Below are positions 32,801-43,984 of a stretch of DNA of 64,000 nucleotides, piece by piece. Origin of the DNA: Yponomeuta sedellus. Lineage: Eukaryota; Arthropoda; Insecta; Lepidoptera; Yponomeutidae. The notes beneath the pieces are model-generated. The model made no database searches. It saw nothing but the letters and a program-made list of their open reading frames with translations, and was not told where the DNA came from. Location of the stretch: positions 4,244,804 through 4,308,803 of the forward strand of contig OW203749.1 of NCBI GenBank assembly GCA_934045075.1, read 5' to 3'. How positions within the stretch are numbered: the stretch's first letter is position 1; every line of letters starts with the position of its first letter. The translations under genes and the position numbers were made by a program.

Positions 32801-33655
32801 GCGAACGCTACACGTCAATATATATTGTGATAATTATCACGATATTTAATCAAGTATCTTGAGCCGGATCACAGCACACCCTACACCAAAGATACGGATC
32901 GCGTCAGTATTGAAGCGTTTTTATATGAAGCAGACGTGATGGACCCTAGACAGAGCAAAATAAGAGCTTGTGTGGCGATAATTATATCCCAATAAAAAAA
33001 CGTGTAAAAAGAAAGCGTTGAATGAAAAATTGGCTACAAAAGAGAGCAATGTTTACACATTTGTATTTATTGGACGAAATTTTCTAACTCCATACGAAAT
33101 TGTATTTCTTACCGAAGAATCGTTCGGCTGCCCGCTTCTGCTAGTAGACATACGAGTCATTATTGCTTGCAGCGTTACTAAACCGAAGCATGCTATTCGA
33201 TAGGCTTCCAGAAGGCTCTATTCTAGATGGTTCAAGAGGGGACCGCGATAATACCATACCATAATACCGTACCATATCATACCATACTGGCGTCGTCTAA
33301 ACTCCTAAATCTCCGGACTTCATGCACCTATGTATATTTTATGGTGTTAGTTTATGTTGGTATTTTGTTAACAGGTGTCGAGCTGTGAATATATTTTAAA
33401 TATTTTTTAGGGGCTAGTTAAATCTGCAACTAATTTTTCAGAACTTAATTAGTTTCTTAAAAGTCCTTGTTAATTTTATCGGCTAATTCACATTGAAGGC
33501 GCTACGCTGTGCTAACCAATGAAATCCAAATCCAAATGGAATCTAAAAGACTTCTTTTATAATACGTTTCAAAAAGTGAACATCATAAAACGTAGTTGTA
33601 TATTCAACGGGTCCAATCGCGATCGTCGGGAAATAAGGTAATTACATTTTGCCTA
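32801..33655. other. Intergenic, nothing recognised
   Basis: AT-rich; a short run of ATACCATACC-type repeats at 33252-33290. No gene or family matched. Confidence 0.5.
32991..32996 (+). promoter_or_regulatory. Candidate poly(A) signal of gene 1
   Basis: This is the first AATAAA I see downstream of the gene 1 stop, about 740 nt away, beyond three RTE-like repeat copies. A nearer variant signal is possible. Confidence 0.25.
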
Positions 33656-33659
33656 ATAA

Positions 33660-34092
33660 ATAGTCGCTATTTCTCTCTCTCTGGGGTCGGTCCCTAATGT
33701 CTGAGGATCGTGGTCAGCCTCAGGGTTGCATCTGGAGCGGATGATATGCCTCCATCGGGATCTGTCCAACGCGTCTCTTACAACCGTGTAAAATTTGGAG
33801 GTCGACGAATCTTTAACTTGATCCGTCCACCTTGTTGGTGAGCGACCGCGTGATCTTTTGCCCTCGGTGTTTCCAACCACTACCAATTTTTCCAAATTTT
33901 CGTCACCTCTGCGCATTGTGTGGCCGAAATATGAAAGGATGCGTTGTTGGCCAAGCGAGTTTTTATTTGGAGCTGGGTAAGGATAGATGCATTGGTGCGT
34001 TTCGCTGTCCAAGGTATTCTCAGCATTCGTCTCCAGCACCACATCTCGTGCTGGAGACGAATGCTGGAGATAGTCGCGTTTAGACCCGTTTA
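33660..34092 (-). pseudogene. LINE polyprotein C-terminal remnant
   Basis: The minus strand reads GHTMRRGDENLEKLVVVGNT and KRSRGRSPTRWTDQVKD then RDALDRSRWRHIIRSR, typical of the C-terminal end of insect non-LTR (RTE/craniofacial-like) polyproteins. The reverse transcriptase core is gone. Confidence 0.7.
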
Positions 34093-34133
34093 ACATATTT
34101 ATCTAAAAGTTAAGTTTACTGAGTGTCAATGTG

Positions 34134-34210
34134 ACATGAAAGTGAAAGCAGCTGCCTTCGGGCCGTAGTGTGGTGGAGAAAAAGGCAGCGGAGAAAAAAA
34201 CTCCACGTTT
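34134..34210 (+). repeat. Rep-X copy
   Basis: AGCTGCCTTCGGGCCGTAGT and GAGAAAAAGGCAGCGG. The same unit is at 48853-48930. Confidence 0.55.
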
Positions 34211-34325
34211 GTTTATCAATCAAAAATCTACATAAATAGCTAACTCCTTGTTTCTAGTACAATTTTGTTATAACAATCTGATACTGTTCACAGCTATCAG
34301 CTTGACTGCCTCTTTCGTGTCACGT

Positions 34326-34635
34326 CAGAGTGCTTAGTGCGAGTTTTTACCTACTCGATCGCGTTAACGTAAACTCATATTTCTATGGCATCGAGGAAGC
34401 GCCACCTAGCGACAAGTATGGAAATTAAAATTGCCGAGTGCGAGTTGTAATGGTTTACGTTGAGAAGTGAACACGTTTACCAGCCAAAACACGAATAAAC
34501 GCGAGTGCGGGTTGTACTGTGACAGCGTTTTGCCAGCTCGAACGGTTAACTTACTCATACTCACTACTCAATGCTCGATTAACGCGGTAGTAAAGTTATT
34601 CGATTGGATCTGTCAAACTCGCACTAAGCACTCTG
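34326..34635 (+). mobile_element. Rep-A MITE, complete
   Basis: TIRs CAGAGTGCTTAGTGCGAGTT and its complement; 310 bp; about 95 percent similar by eye to 21484-21794. Confidence 0.85.
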
Positions 34636-34849
34636 ATTATTTTGGAATGAAAATTGCGTAGAATAAAGAAATAAGGTTTAATTAGCGCACGATTACAATA
34701 TGAAAACTACACGTAACGAGAAACAGTTGACATAAAAGACAAAAGCGCCCTCAGGTGGAACAATCCAGAACCAAAGCGACAAACGGTTCAGAAATCAAAT
34801 TTAACATACGTTTAGAAACTATTATGTTTACATATTTATTTCTACAGAT

Positions 34850-35150
34850 CACTATGCCGAAGGTCGGGGGTTCGACTCCCACTCGTACACGTGCCCTCAG
34901 TCTGGGTACACTAGCACAGGGTATCCTAGTTTGGGATCACCGCCTTGATTATGTAACGTTTCACGTATACGGTACTGTGTGCAAAAACGAAATAACTAAT
35001 GGACTTTGTCATGCAATTCGTTATCAGCCCTTGTATGTCCCCACTGCTGGGGCACGCGTCTCTTCCTGCATCGCAGGATGCCAGAGGTCGCGGGTTCGAA
35101 TCCCGGCATGGGTGGAATTTTTAGCTTCTAAAAATAAAAATAGGTTTTTA
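34850..35150 (+). repeat. Degraded tRNA-like SINE and Rep-C/Rep-D chimera
   Basis: 34855-34935 has a B box GGTTCGACTCC with a Rep-E-like body (CACAGGGTATCCTAGTTTGG). At 35030-35077 a Rep-C head runs straight into the 3' half of Rep-D (GCCAGAGGTCGCGGGTTCG) at about 35078. Confidence 0.55.
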
Positions 35151-35470
35151 AAACTTCTAAGTTTTTGGAGAAATCGTGTTTCTATACATAACATCGTTAA
35201 TGTTTAGTTAAATTCTCCTCAATATAAATCGCTATATGTATGTAATTTCTGTATCATAATTATTTTAATTAATTTTAAAATGGTTGTAGTCAATACTACT
35301 TTGAAATCGTGAGAAACATAACGATTGTAATGTAAATATCATACATTTTGGTTTTCAACTTATATTTAAGACAAGTCAATACTGGGCCGCCAAGCGGCGG
35401 GTTTCCACACTATGTTATTTTACGGAAAAGTTTCGCGCAATATTTTGCAGCGATAGTGCAAGAAATAGAA

Positions 35471-35690
35471 ACTATCAAGCCGCCCATTAGGCCTTTGGCA
35501 AGGCTTAACGACTGCCATCACATGACAGCCGGCACCAACGGCGAAGCACGGAAACGTACGAAAAATGCCACTAGCGGTAGTCACGGGACGGTCACCCATG
35601 CTGCACCCGACCGCGCCTGTTGTTGCTTAACTCAAGTGATTCATTCCAATCACTCGGCTCGACTAGGCCACGAGCGCTTCGCGCGAAAAC
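35471..35690 (+). repeat. Rep-C 3' part
   Basis: TATCAAGCCGCCCATTAGGC to GACTAGGCCACGAGCGCTTC; 5' truncated. Confidence 0.65.
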
Positions 35691-36254
35691 ATGAACATTT
35701 AATAATTGATATTTTTTGCGATTTCAAAGTAGATGGTATGATCAGAAAACAGATTTCTTTACACCATATACTCTATCTTTAACTTTCTATGATTTTTTAC
35801 GATCATTGTAAAAAAATTAAGGACCAGCTCCGTGGGTGTCAATTGTAAATAAATATAAATAAAATTTAAAAGGCGCAATTAAATAAATTTGTGTTTTTTA
35901 AACGAAGTTATCTTAAGGTACTTGGGGTGCTAACAAGCGCCGCCATTCGAAAAAAAAACATAACTTGTAAGTAAAAAAAAAAAGTAAAAAGATTTTTTAT
36001 TGACACCAACAAAACACTGGTTGAAAGAATATAATATAGTTGTCTTATATTTTATTTTATTTCATACACCTATGACTCGATACTCTTATGTTGTTTCGAA
36101 CTGTTACCCGGTGCCTAATTACGATTTTGCGTATCCCTCCCGACTTCCACGACACAGGCTGTGCCTAGTGTGGGAGTTGCAATTGATTCATAACTGTATT
36201 CTTGATTTTTTTAATTAACAGCTTTTATTTTATTATTATTTATTAAAAGTGATG

Positions 36255-36416
36255 TGAGTTATGGGCGGCTTGATAACTTCTGACAGTAAGGTCCGCCACT
36301 GTCTTACAATCCTCCGCCAACCCGGACTTGGCCCCCGTGGCGGAGTATGGCCTAACCTTCCTGCCATGCAGGAAGAGACCCGTGCCCCAGCAGTGGGGAC
36401 ACACAAGGGCTGATAC
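36255..36416 (-). repeat. Rep-C 5' part
   Basis: Minus orientation, from GCGGCTTGATAACTTCTGAC to CCCCAGCAGTGGGGACACAC. Confidence 0.65.
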
Positions 36417-36429
36417 CGAATTAAAAGTG

Positions 36430-36935
36430 ATCAATCTTAACAACTGTGATAATTATTTTTAAAATCTACAGTCTAGCTAGAACCCAGAACCAAGGAACAA
36501 CCAAGGGCTTTAATCACTTTCCCCCAAAAACGGTCGTTTCTAGCGGAAATCGATTACAGTTCTAACCTACTGAGTGCGAGTTTGACAGATACAATCGAAT
36601 AACTTTACTACCGCATTAATCGAGCATTGAGTAGTGAGTATGAGCAAGTTAATCGTTCGAACTGGCAAAACGCTGTCACTGTACAACTCGCACTCGCGTT
36701 TATTCGTGTTTTGGCTGGTAAACGTGTTCACTTCTCAACGTAAACCATTACAACTCGCACTCGGCAATTTTAATTTCCATACTTGTCGCTAGGTGGCGCT
36801 TCCCCGATGCCATAGAAATATGAGTTTACGTTAACGCGATCGAGTATTTTAAAAACTCGTACTAAGCACTCGCATCATAGGCTCTAGACTGTAAGTTTTA
36901 AAAATTGTTATCACAGTTGTTAAGATTTCTGACGA
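36430..36935. mobile_element. Rep-S foldback split by Rep-A
   Basis: Rep-S arms AACAACTGTGATAATTATTT and AATTGTTATCACAGTTGTTA flank; the core AAAACGGTCGTTTCTAGCGG is on the left. A minus Rep-A MITE is nested at 36570-36872. Rep-S relatives are at 57925-58060 and 60735-60870. Confidence 0.65.
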
Positions 36936-37375
36936 CCTCTGTGGCGCAGCGGTAGCGCATCTGCCTACTATGCAAGAGGTCCCGGGTTCGATCCCCGGCT
37001 AGGGACAAAAAAAAACTCCAGGTCTTGGATGTTTACATCTTTAAAAACCTATTTAGAGGCTAAAAATTCCACCCATGCCGGGATTCGAACCCGCGACCTC
37101 TGGCTATCCGTGCCAGCGCTCTTTCAATTGAGCTAATGGGCGACTCACCGGCATCAGTGAAATTTCAAACCTCTTTACACTATTCTCTGTATTACGTACA
37201 GGCAGCGACATCTGGCTTAAGTAAATTGCATCACTTACAGCCCCGACTACCTCTACTTTGTAGTTAGTTTGTTTACATCTTTGTGATGTCGTTGTTTCTG
37301 GTTCCCACGACTCAGGGTATCCTAGTGTGGGGCCAGAAGCAATGTATATATATATGTATGTAAAAATGTTATTAT
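36936..37375 (+). mobile_element. Rep-E SINE with nested Rep-D
   Basis: Intact Rep-E head 36936-37010 (TGGCGCAGCGGTAGCGC, GGTTCGATCCC). A minus Rep-D (about 37041-37260) sits between two copies of TGTTTACATCTTT, its target-site duplication, and Rep-E resumes with GTGATGTCGTTG. Confidence 0.8.
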
Positions 37376-37429
37376 GTTATTTCTTATACAAATTCCTGTA
37401 TGTAAATGTTATCTTCTCATGTTCACTTT

Positions 37430-37690
37430 TAGATAAAAATGTATTATAAAGGAAGTTGTGATTTTTTTCCGCTGGTGGCGCGATTTAGCGCCCCGAAAGG
37501 CCTTAACATTAACAAGTTCCCTGTCCATGTGTGGTATATGACTCAGAGGAGTATATTGGAATAAGTTCATGAGTCACATTTGACTCATTTTCATTACATC
37601 TTCCGGCATACAACTATCTAACTGTGGACGTAGGGTATTGGAATTTAATTATATCTTGGACAGGGAAGTTGTTAAAATAGGTACTGGTAT
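37430..37690. repeat. Rep-S-like piece and Rep-T copy
   Basis: GTTCACTTTTAGATAAAAAT and GGTGGCGCGATTTAGCGCC, then Rep-T (GACTCAGAGGAGTATATTGG, CATGAGTCACATTTGACTCA), which recurs inverted at 62775-62900. Confidence 0.5.
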
Positions 37691-37984
37691 GTTACATGAG
37701 ACGAAAAAACGTTTTTATGTTGCTAAGAATAAGAACCGTTAAAGATATCTTTATGTTAATTTTCTACGATGTCTGGGTGTTGTAAGATTATGGTATTAAG
37801 AATCACTTGTTGATAAGTTTTAAATTAAAAATCTACTGAAAATTACTTGTTTTTACTTTTACACTATTCACACTCTCAACACTACTATCAAATCTCCAAC
37901 AACAATCTGTGAACAATTTGTGAACAGTTATTGTAATCACAATAACTGTTCACAAAAAGATATATGGTCTTTCGTCTTCCCGTC

Positions 37985-38471
37985 TTTCTATTTTCCTCCA
38001 GCAACTTACCATCGTAAGGTTGTCTGGAAGAAATTGCTTTTAGCAATAAGGCCGCCAATTGTACTACTATGTATATTTGCAATTGTTTCGACTTCATTTT
38101 AAAATGTCATCAATATTCGAAAATGTCCGCCCGGTATTGCACAATCAGAACTTGACAATACAGAGTGCTTAGTGCGAGTTTGACAGATCCAATCGAATAA
38201 CTTTACTACCGCGTTAATCGAGCATTGAGTAGTGAGTATGAGTAAGTTAACCGTTCGAACTGGCAAAACGCTGTCACAGTACAACTCGCACTCGCGTTTA
38301 TTCGTGTTTTGGCTGGTAAAGGTGTTCACTTCTCAACGTAAACCATTACAACTCGCACTCAGCAATTTTAATTTCCATACTTGTCGCTAGGTGGCGCTTC
38401 CTCGATGCCATAGAAATATGAATTTACGTTAACGCGATCGAGTAGTTAAAAAACTCGCCCTAAGCACTCAG
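37985..38471 (-). mobile_element. Rep-Q LINE end and Rep-A MITE
   Basis: Rep-Q 37985-38095 (GTTGTCTGGAAGAAATTGCT). A complete minus Rep-A follows at 38161-38471, with CAGAGTGCTTAGTGCGAGTT at its left edge. Confidence 0.75.
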
Positions 38472-38639
38472 GTGTGCGACACCTTCATGTAACTTCAAAC
38501 TTTAATAACTCTGGTGTACATGCAATAAAGAATACCTATTCTATCTTTCTATCTAACTTTATTAGTCCTAGAGCACAATGCAGGTTTCTACGGTGAAAGC
38601 TGGAAGACAGCTGGCAGGGCTATTAGGACTGTTTAGGAT

Positions 38640-39010
38640 GAAGACATTGTAATATAGAGACAATATAGGAAGAAGTCATTTTTAGGATGCAGGACAATAC
38701 CGAATGAGGTCATTATAGGATGGAGACATTGTAATATAGAGACAATGTAGGAAGGAGTCATTTTTTAGATCAGGATAATACTGAATGAGGTCATTATAGG
38801 ATGGAGACATTGTAATATAGAGACAATATAGGAAGAAGTCATTTTTAGGATGCAGGACAATACCGAATGAGGTCATTATAGGATGGAGACATTGTAATAT
38901 AGAGACAATATAGGAAGGAGTCATTTTTTAGATCAGGATAATACTGAATGAGGTGATTATAGGATGGAGACATTGTAATATAGAGACAATATAGGAAGGA
39001 GTAATTTTTA
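38640..39010. repeat. 81-bp minisatellite with alternating A/B units
   Basis: GACATTGTAATATAGAGACA recurs at 38643, 38724, 38805, 38888 and 38969. Units alternate between GGATGCAGGACAATACCG and AGATCAGGATAATACTG, giving a higher-order period near 164 bp. Because 81 is a multiple of 3, a repetitive minus-strand open frame results. Confidence 0.85.
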
Positions 39011-39242
39011 CGATGCAGGCTTTTTAAACGTTCCTCGACTACCTATATAGAGTACAGACTACATTGGTTGTACTCACTCGAGCACACTCCAAATACTGAC
39101 TGATAATACTAACTCAAGAAAATGCCTCCACCTCTCCTCGACTCCACCTTCGTTGAGCCATTGAGGAACGTCTTGGAATACGTGTGTTAAGTGTTTGAGA
39201 TGTTCAACAAATACATTATTACACTATTTTTATTTTTTACTT

Positions 39243-39540
39243 TTAATGCACTAACCCGTGCTAAGGAACAAATTTAAAAACCTATTTAGAGGCTAAAAAT
39301 TTCACCCATGCCGGGATTCGAACCCGCAACCTCTGGCTATCCGTACCAGCGCTCTACCAATTGAGCCAATGGGCGACTCACGGCATCAGTGAATATTGTA
39401 AAGAGGTTCGAAATTTCACTGATGCCGTGAGTCGCCCATTGGCTCAATTGGTAGAGCGCTGGTACGGATAGCCAGAGGTTGCGGGTTCGAATCCCGGCAT
39501 GGGTGAAATTTTTAGCCTCTAAATAGGTTTTTAAACAAAT
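39243..39540. mobile_element. Rep-D perfect palindrome, 120-bp arms
   Basis: Left arm 39273-39392 and right arm 39416-39535 are exact complements by eye, with a 23-bp spacer. The left side also has the TTAATGCACTAACCCGTGCT tail. Both arms carry complete A and B boxes, in opposite directions. Confidence 0.9.
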
Positions 39541-39640
39541 ACATTGCCAATCCGCGGTGGGCACGCGTGGTAATAAAGCCCATACTCTGAAAGAAAGCCT
39601 GTGCCCAGCAGTAGGGCTATTATAGCCTTCATAAAAAAGC
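39541..39640 (+). mobile_element. Rep-V SINE fragment
   Basis: GCCAATCCGCGGTGGGCACG, then AAGCCTGTGCCCAGCAGTAG; directly abuts the Rep-D palindrome. Confidence 0.6.
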
Positions 39641-39866
39641 AGGCCTTCGGATAACATCATAAAATAGAAAATCACATTGGGCCTTCTAGCAATTCTTTAA
39701 TAGTGTGGAAGCAAAAGGTTAATGTAAGGAATAATATTTTCCTAACGTTCACACTAGTGTGACGACGTTCAGTGACAGTGTAAAAGTGAAGAATGGGAAT
39801 AAAGTTTCTTATCCTTCACACTGATGTGACAGAATAATGTGAAGGTCAGTCTGTCGCGCAATCGAC

Positions 39867-40035
39867 GGCCTCGGTGGCGCAGCGGTGTGGCACGGGTCCG
39901 ATCCCCGGCCGGCTCAAACTAGGAAACGAACTTTTCTAGTTTGTCTCGGGTCTTGGATGTTATCTATTGTATTAAATCTATCGTCGAGTTAGCACCTATT
40001 TGTTGTACTTAGTATAGGGCTAACGAGATCTGTGT
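39867..40035 (+). mobile_element. Rep-E variant SINE
   Basis: Head CCTCGGTGGCGCAGCGGTG, B-box-like GGGTCCGATCCC, then AACTAGGAAACGAACTTTTC and TTAAATCTATCGTCGAGTTA. A minus relative is at 47085-47218. Confidence 0.6.
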
Positions 40036-40389
40036 AATATGCCATGAATATTAATAATAATTAATATTAATAATACTCACTAATGTTGAACAATCACACA
40101 GCAGCTAATTTATATTTACATATCAGCTAATTCATACTAAAATGTTCGTAAGAACTAAACATTCATTTGAGGAACCGGACCGTGAGGATTATTTTTTATC
40201 GAAATCGGTTAAGATTTGACGAAGTTATGCGAAGAAAACATAGGCAAAAAAAAAGTAATATACCTACGCGTCGAATTGATAAACTCCTCCATTTTTGAAG
40301 TCGCTTAAAAAGGAGGCCTATGCCCAGCAGTGGGCTGATTATAGATATAGAAACATTTAATCAATTCACAAAGATGAAGCCCTGCCAAT

Positions 40390-40694
40390 CAGAGTGCTTA
40401 GTGCGAGTTTTTTAACTACTCGATCGCGTTAACGTAAACTCGTATTTCTATGGCATCGAGGAAGCGCCACCTAGCGACAAGTATGGAAATTAAAATTGCT
40501 GAGTGCGAGTTGTAATGGTTTACGTTGAGAAGTGAACACGTTTACCAGCCAAAGCACGAATAAACGCGAGTGCGAGTTGTACTGTGACAGCGTTTTGCCA
40601 GCTCGAACGGTTAACTTACTCACTACTCAATGCTCGATTGACGCAGTAGTAAAGTCATTCGATTGGACCTGTCAAACTCGCACTAAGCACTCAG
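40390..40694 (+). mobile_element. Rep-A MITE, complete
   Basis: TIRs as elsewhere, with a short internal deletion relative to 34326 (one ACTCAT unit lost). Confidence 0.85.
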
Positions 40695-40744
40695 AGCGAA
40701 ACCAGGGGGGGAGTCCCTAAAATGCATAGTTGTTCAATAGTAGT

Positions 40745-40978
40745 TTTGTTCACACTATCGGTAGTCAGTAACCAGTCGCATTGCAATGGTATAACCCGTG
40801 CTACTTAAATCGGTGCGTCGCGCGTTTTGATCTTCTTCGCGAGAGATGCGTATTTAATTTGCGCGGGTTATACCGCTGGAATAAAACTGTACTGCTATTG
40901 CGGTGTAGAGGAAAATAACGACCATTGTCGTGCTTATTACCCTTCTATTGAGAAACTATGTAGGTATTAGACTCTAAC
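40745..40978 (+). repeat. Rep-U copy
   Basis: ATAACCCGTGCTACTTAAAT, TCGCGAGAGATGCGTATTTA, ACCATTGTCGTGCTTATTAC. Others at 53770-54030 (plus) and 63728-63985 (minus). Confidence 0.6.
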
Positions 40979-40980
40979 TA

Positions 40981-41468
40981 AAGGAAGGCCAATGAGACGA
41001 GATAAAGAATGTAAACAAAGTTTCAGGGGTTCAAAACATTTTTATTTGAATAAATTATAGTTATACAAATTTCGGATTCCCTATTCTAATCGCTGTTGAC
41101 TGTATTAGTCAAACATGATTAACCGGAAGAGTCCGAATTAGCCGTATTTATGACAAAACTATCCATAGTATTATTAATCAAGCTGTCAATATGGCTATAA
41201 AAATTGTCCTCTTATCGCTTCGAACGCAATCTAAACAGGAATGAACTATTATAGTTCACAAAATGGCGGATGACACCAAATGTTGACAAATGCGGTACTG
41301 AAAGTTTTCCTGTACTACGAAATACGCAACGACAGCTGTCGTCGATCAAATGACGCCATTACCGCATACGTGTGACAAGGACAGATATAATAATCGCTTA
41401 CTATCGCAATGTAACTCAGTAACGGTTTGTTTGTTTACATTCTTTATCTCGTCTCATTGGCCTTCCTT
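40981..41468. mobile_element. Rep-M MITE, second copy
   Basis: TIR AAGGAAGGCCAATGAGACGA with complement at the right end; internal sequence is the reverse of 16905-17516 without the Rep-N insert. Confidence 0.8.
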
Positions 41469-41475
41469 AACTATT

Positions 41476-41762
41476 AGGGCGCGATAAATAGTCGCTTCTA
41501 AGAATGAGTCTTAGCGAAAGCACTTGCTTAAGAATCGATTTGTCTATCATAGACAGTACTTTGGCACTCTCTAAGTCGCGAAACCCGGACTAATTCTTAG
41601 CATTGGCCTAAGAACATGCTTAGCTAAGAAAACGTCTACTTTGATACTTAGCTAAGTGAAAAGTGAAAAAAAATTTTATTCAGGTGAAGTTAGCCTGAAG
41701 TAATGCTTAGGGAAGCTTGAGTACGGACTTGGGCTAAGCAACGACTATTTATCTCGCCCTTA
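41476..41762. mobile_element. Rep-Z MITE
   Basis: TIRs AGGGCGCGATAAATAGTCG and, at the right, CGACTATTTATCTCGCCCT. The interior is rich in CTTAGCTAAG-like motifs. Confidence 0.65.
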
Positions 41763-41770
41763 GACTTTAA

Positions 41771-42393
41771 CTAGGGCTTGGGAGCCAATTCTCACTTCAT
41801 TAGCAAATAATTCGTATACGACTCTTCGTTATCAACCCTTTTATGTCCCCACTGCTGGGGCACGGGTCTCTTCCGGCATCGCAGGAAGGTTAGGCCATAC
41901 TCCACCGCGGGGGCCAAGTCCGGGTCGGTTGATGATTGAAAGACAGTGGCGCGCCTTACTGTCAGAAGTTATCAAGCCGCCCATAAGGCCTCTGACATGG
42001 CTTAACGACTGCCATTATATGACAGCCGGCACCAACGGCTCAACGTGCCTTGCGAAGCACGGAAGCGCTCGGAAAAATACCACTCGGTAGTCACGGGACG
42101 CTCACCCATCCCGTACCTGACCGCGCCTGTTGTTGCTTAACCAAGTGATTGATTCCAATCACTCGGTTCGCCTAGGCTACGAGCGCTTTTTTACGCCTCT
42201 TAAGGCTTATGAATTCTGAGAGACAGCCAAAATCTGTATTCTGAACGCCATACCACATTGAATTCGAATGAGAAAATAAATTTCTAATGACTCTGTCGAG
42301 TTATTTTATCTTATTTTTATGCAACAAATGTTTAAGCCTTCGAATATCTCTCGTCTACGCTTTCAATTCGCATGGCCGAGAATCAGCTCCCTG
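41771..42393 (+). mobile_element. Rep-B with nested Rep-C
   Basis: Rep-B ends GGGAGCCAATTCTC (41771) and GAGAATCAGCTCCC (42393) enclose a full Rep-C (about 41826-42190). Confidence 0.7.
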
Positions 42394-42654
42394 CTCGTTC
42401 AGTCCGACGGCGAAATAATTCGTAACGTGACGTAAGTCAATTCGGATTCAAATAAATGAAGCTAGGTAATTTATATTTACACGGCAGGTAATTTATTTTG
42501 TCATAACTGCTAATTTATATTTACAGACATTACACTTTCATAACTCAGTTACAAAACCCAGGCGCCAGGCTCTCCTTTCTTTATCCGGGTGATTCTGAAA
42601 CAATAAAACAAAGTATAGAATTGAAGTTAACGTAGAAGAAGCCTGCCAACTATC

Positions 42655-42785
42655 AAATATATCAACCCTTTGTATATCCCCACTGCTGGGGCACGGGTCT
42701 CTTCCTGCATTTCAGGAAGGTTACTACTCTCCTGCCATCTTTGTCAAGTCCATATTCCACCACGGGGGCTAGGTCCAGGGAATAC
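42655..42785 (+). repeat. Rep-C fragment
   Basis: CCCCACTGCTGGGGCACGGG, then an internal deletion to CATATTCCACCACGGGGGCT. Confidence 0.6.
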
Positions 42786-43099
42786 GGAACCACCAAAAAT
42801 ATATGTAATAAATAATTGTTTCAAATTGTCTTTTCCTTCACGTAATTTCAAAGGACTCTTATCGGGATACTAAAACCTTTACGGACTTCTTTATAAAAAC
42901 TCAACTTTTTCAATACTCTCCTCAGAGGAAGTTCGTTTAATCTGTGATTACGTCTTTAGGGGCGTATGAGAAAACGTTACCATGGGTTACAGTGCCGAGA
43001 GGGGGCTTTAAATAACATTGTTTTTGTTTAATTAGATTTTTTCTCGGGAATCTAAATCTCCCAAGTCGGCAATACATTTAATGTACAGTTAGACACAAT

Positions 43100-43830
43100 T
43101 TGCTTCCTTGAGCACGCATGCCAGTCAGTTTTTTTTGTCTCCAGCCGGGGCTCGAACCCGGGACCTCTTGCATGGTAGGCAGATGCGCTACCGTTGCGCC
43201 ACAGAGGTCGTCTGTTTGAGAAATCTGTTTGTCTAAATGATGTCTATCTGTACATGTAAATGTCAGTTTATTCACTTCCCCTGCTAACACGGCCTCCCTA
43301 GGCAGGCCGTGTTTCTCCAAGAGATGGCGTCGCACCGTGCCGTAGGTTCCGTCGTAGCGGGAACACGCAAACACGTACTGGCATGCGTGCTTAAGAAAGT
43401 AACTACAATATATATGTACACATCCCGTACGCGGTGGAGACGCGTAGTAATTAAGCCCCTAGTCTCTCTCTCTTTCTGAGAGAAAGCCTGGTTACAGACT
43501 ACATAAAAAGTGTACATATGTCGGTTTACTCACTTCTCCTCTCTCGGCACGCCGTGTTTCTCCAAGAGATGGCGACGCACCGACCCTACCTTAGCTTAAA
43601 TCCCTTCACAGCCAGAACACGCAAACACGTACTATCATGCGTGCTCAAGGAAGTCTGTCTAAATGCCGTCTATCATATCAGTCACAGGTTACCCACTTCC
43701 ATTGCTTCTCTCTCGGCACGCCCGTTTCTCCAAGAGTTGGCGCCGCACCAACCCTCCCATTGCTCAAATCCCGTCACAAGGCGAACACGCTAACACGTAC
43801 TATGAGTGCTCAAGGAAGGTACTGCACATT
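43100..43830 (-). pseudogene. Decayed tandem copies of gene 2 last exon
   Basis: Copies at about 43268-43395, 43524-43655 and 43687-43820, plus a scrap near 43103-43125. Each retains (minus strand) GTTTGCGTGTTC-like and GGAGAAACACGGC-like parts of finger 6. The first copy has the second finger cysteine changed to Tyr and a 9-nt deletion; the others are frameshifted. Period near 163 bp. The first gap is widened by a Rep-V-like insert at 43415-43510. A minus Rep-E SINE sits at 43130-43212. Confidence 0.8.
43130..43212 (-). mobile_element. Rep-E tRNA-like head
   Basis: The minus strand reads GACCTCTGTGGCGCAACGGT to the B box GGTTCGAGCCC and CTGGAGAC plus an A-run. Only the tRNA-like head is present. 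Confidence 0.75.
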
Positions 43831-43984
43831 ATCTGCACATAGGCAGAAAGAGACCCGTGCCCCAGCAGTGGAATAATACACAAAGGGTTGATTTACTCAT
43901 CGTCATCTGTACGTATAAATGTCAGTTTGCGTTGCGTCGGGTTGATGTGAACGCACTGTAGTTACCTAATTGATACAGCCCTCT

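Noticed and set aside
34467..34661. Repeated MNTFTSQ-type small protein (also at 38099 and 40532)
   Set aside because: It recurs only because the Rep-A MITE recurs. No start context or conservation beyond the repeat.
38682..38924. 80-codon repetitive open frame on the minus strand
   Set aside because: By-product of an 81-bp minisatellite whose period is a multiple of three.
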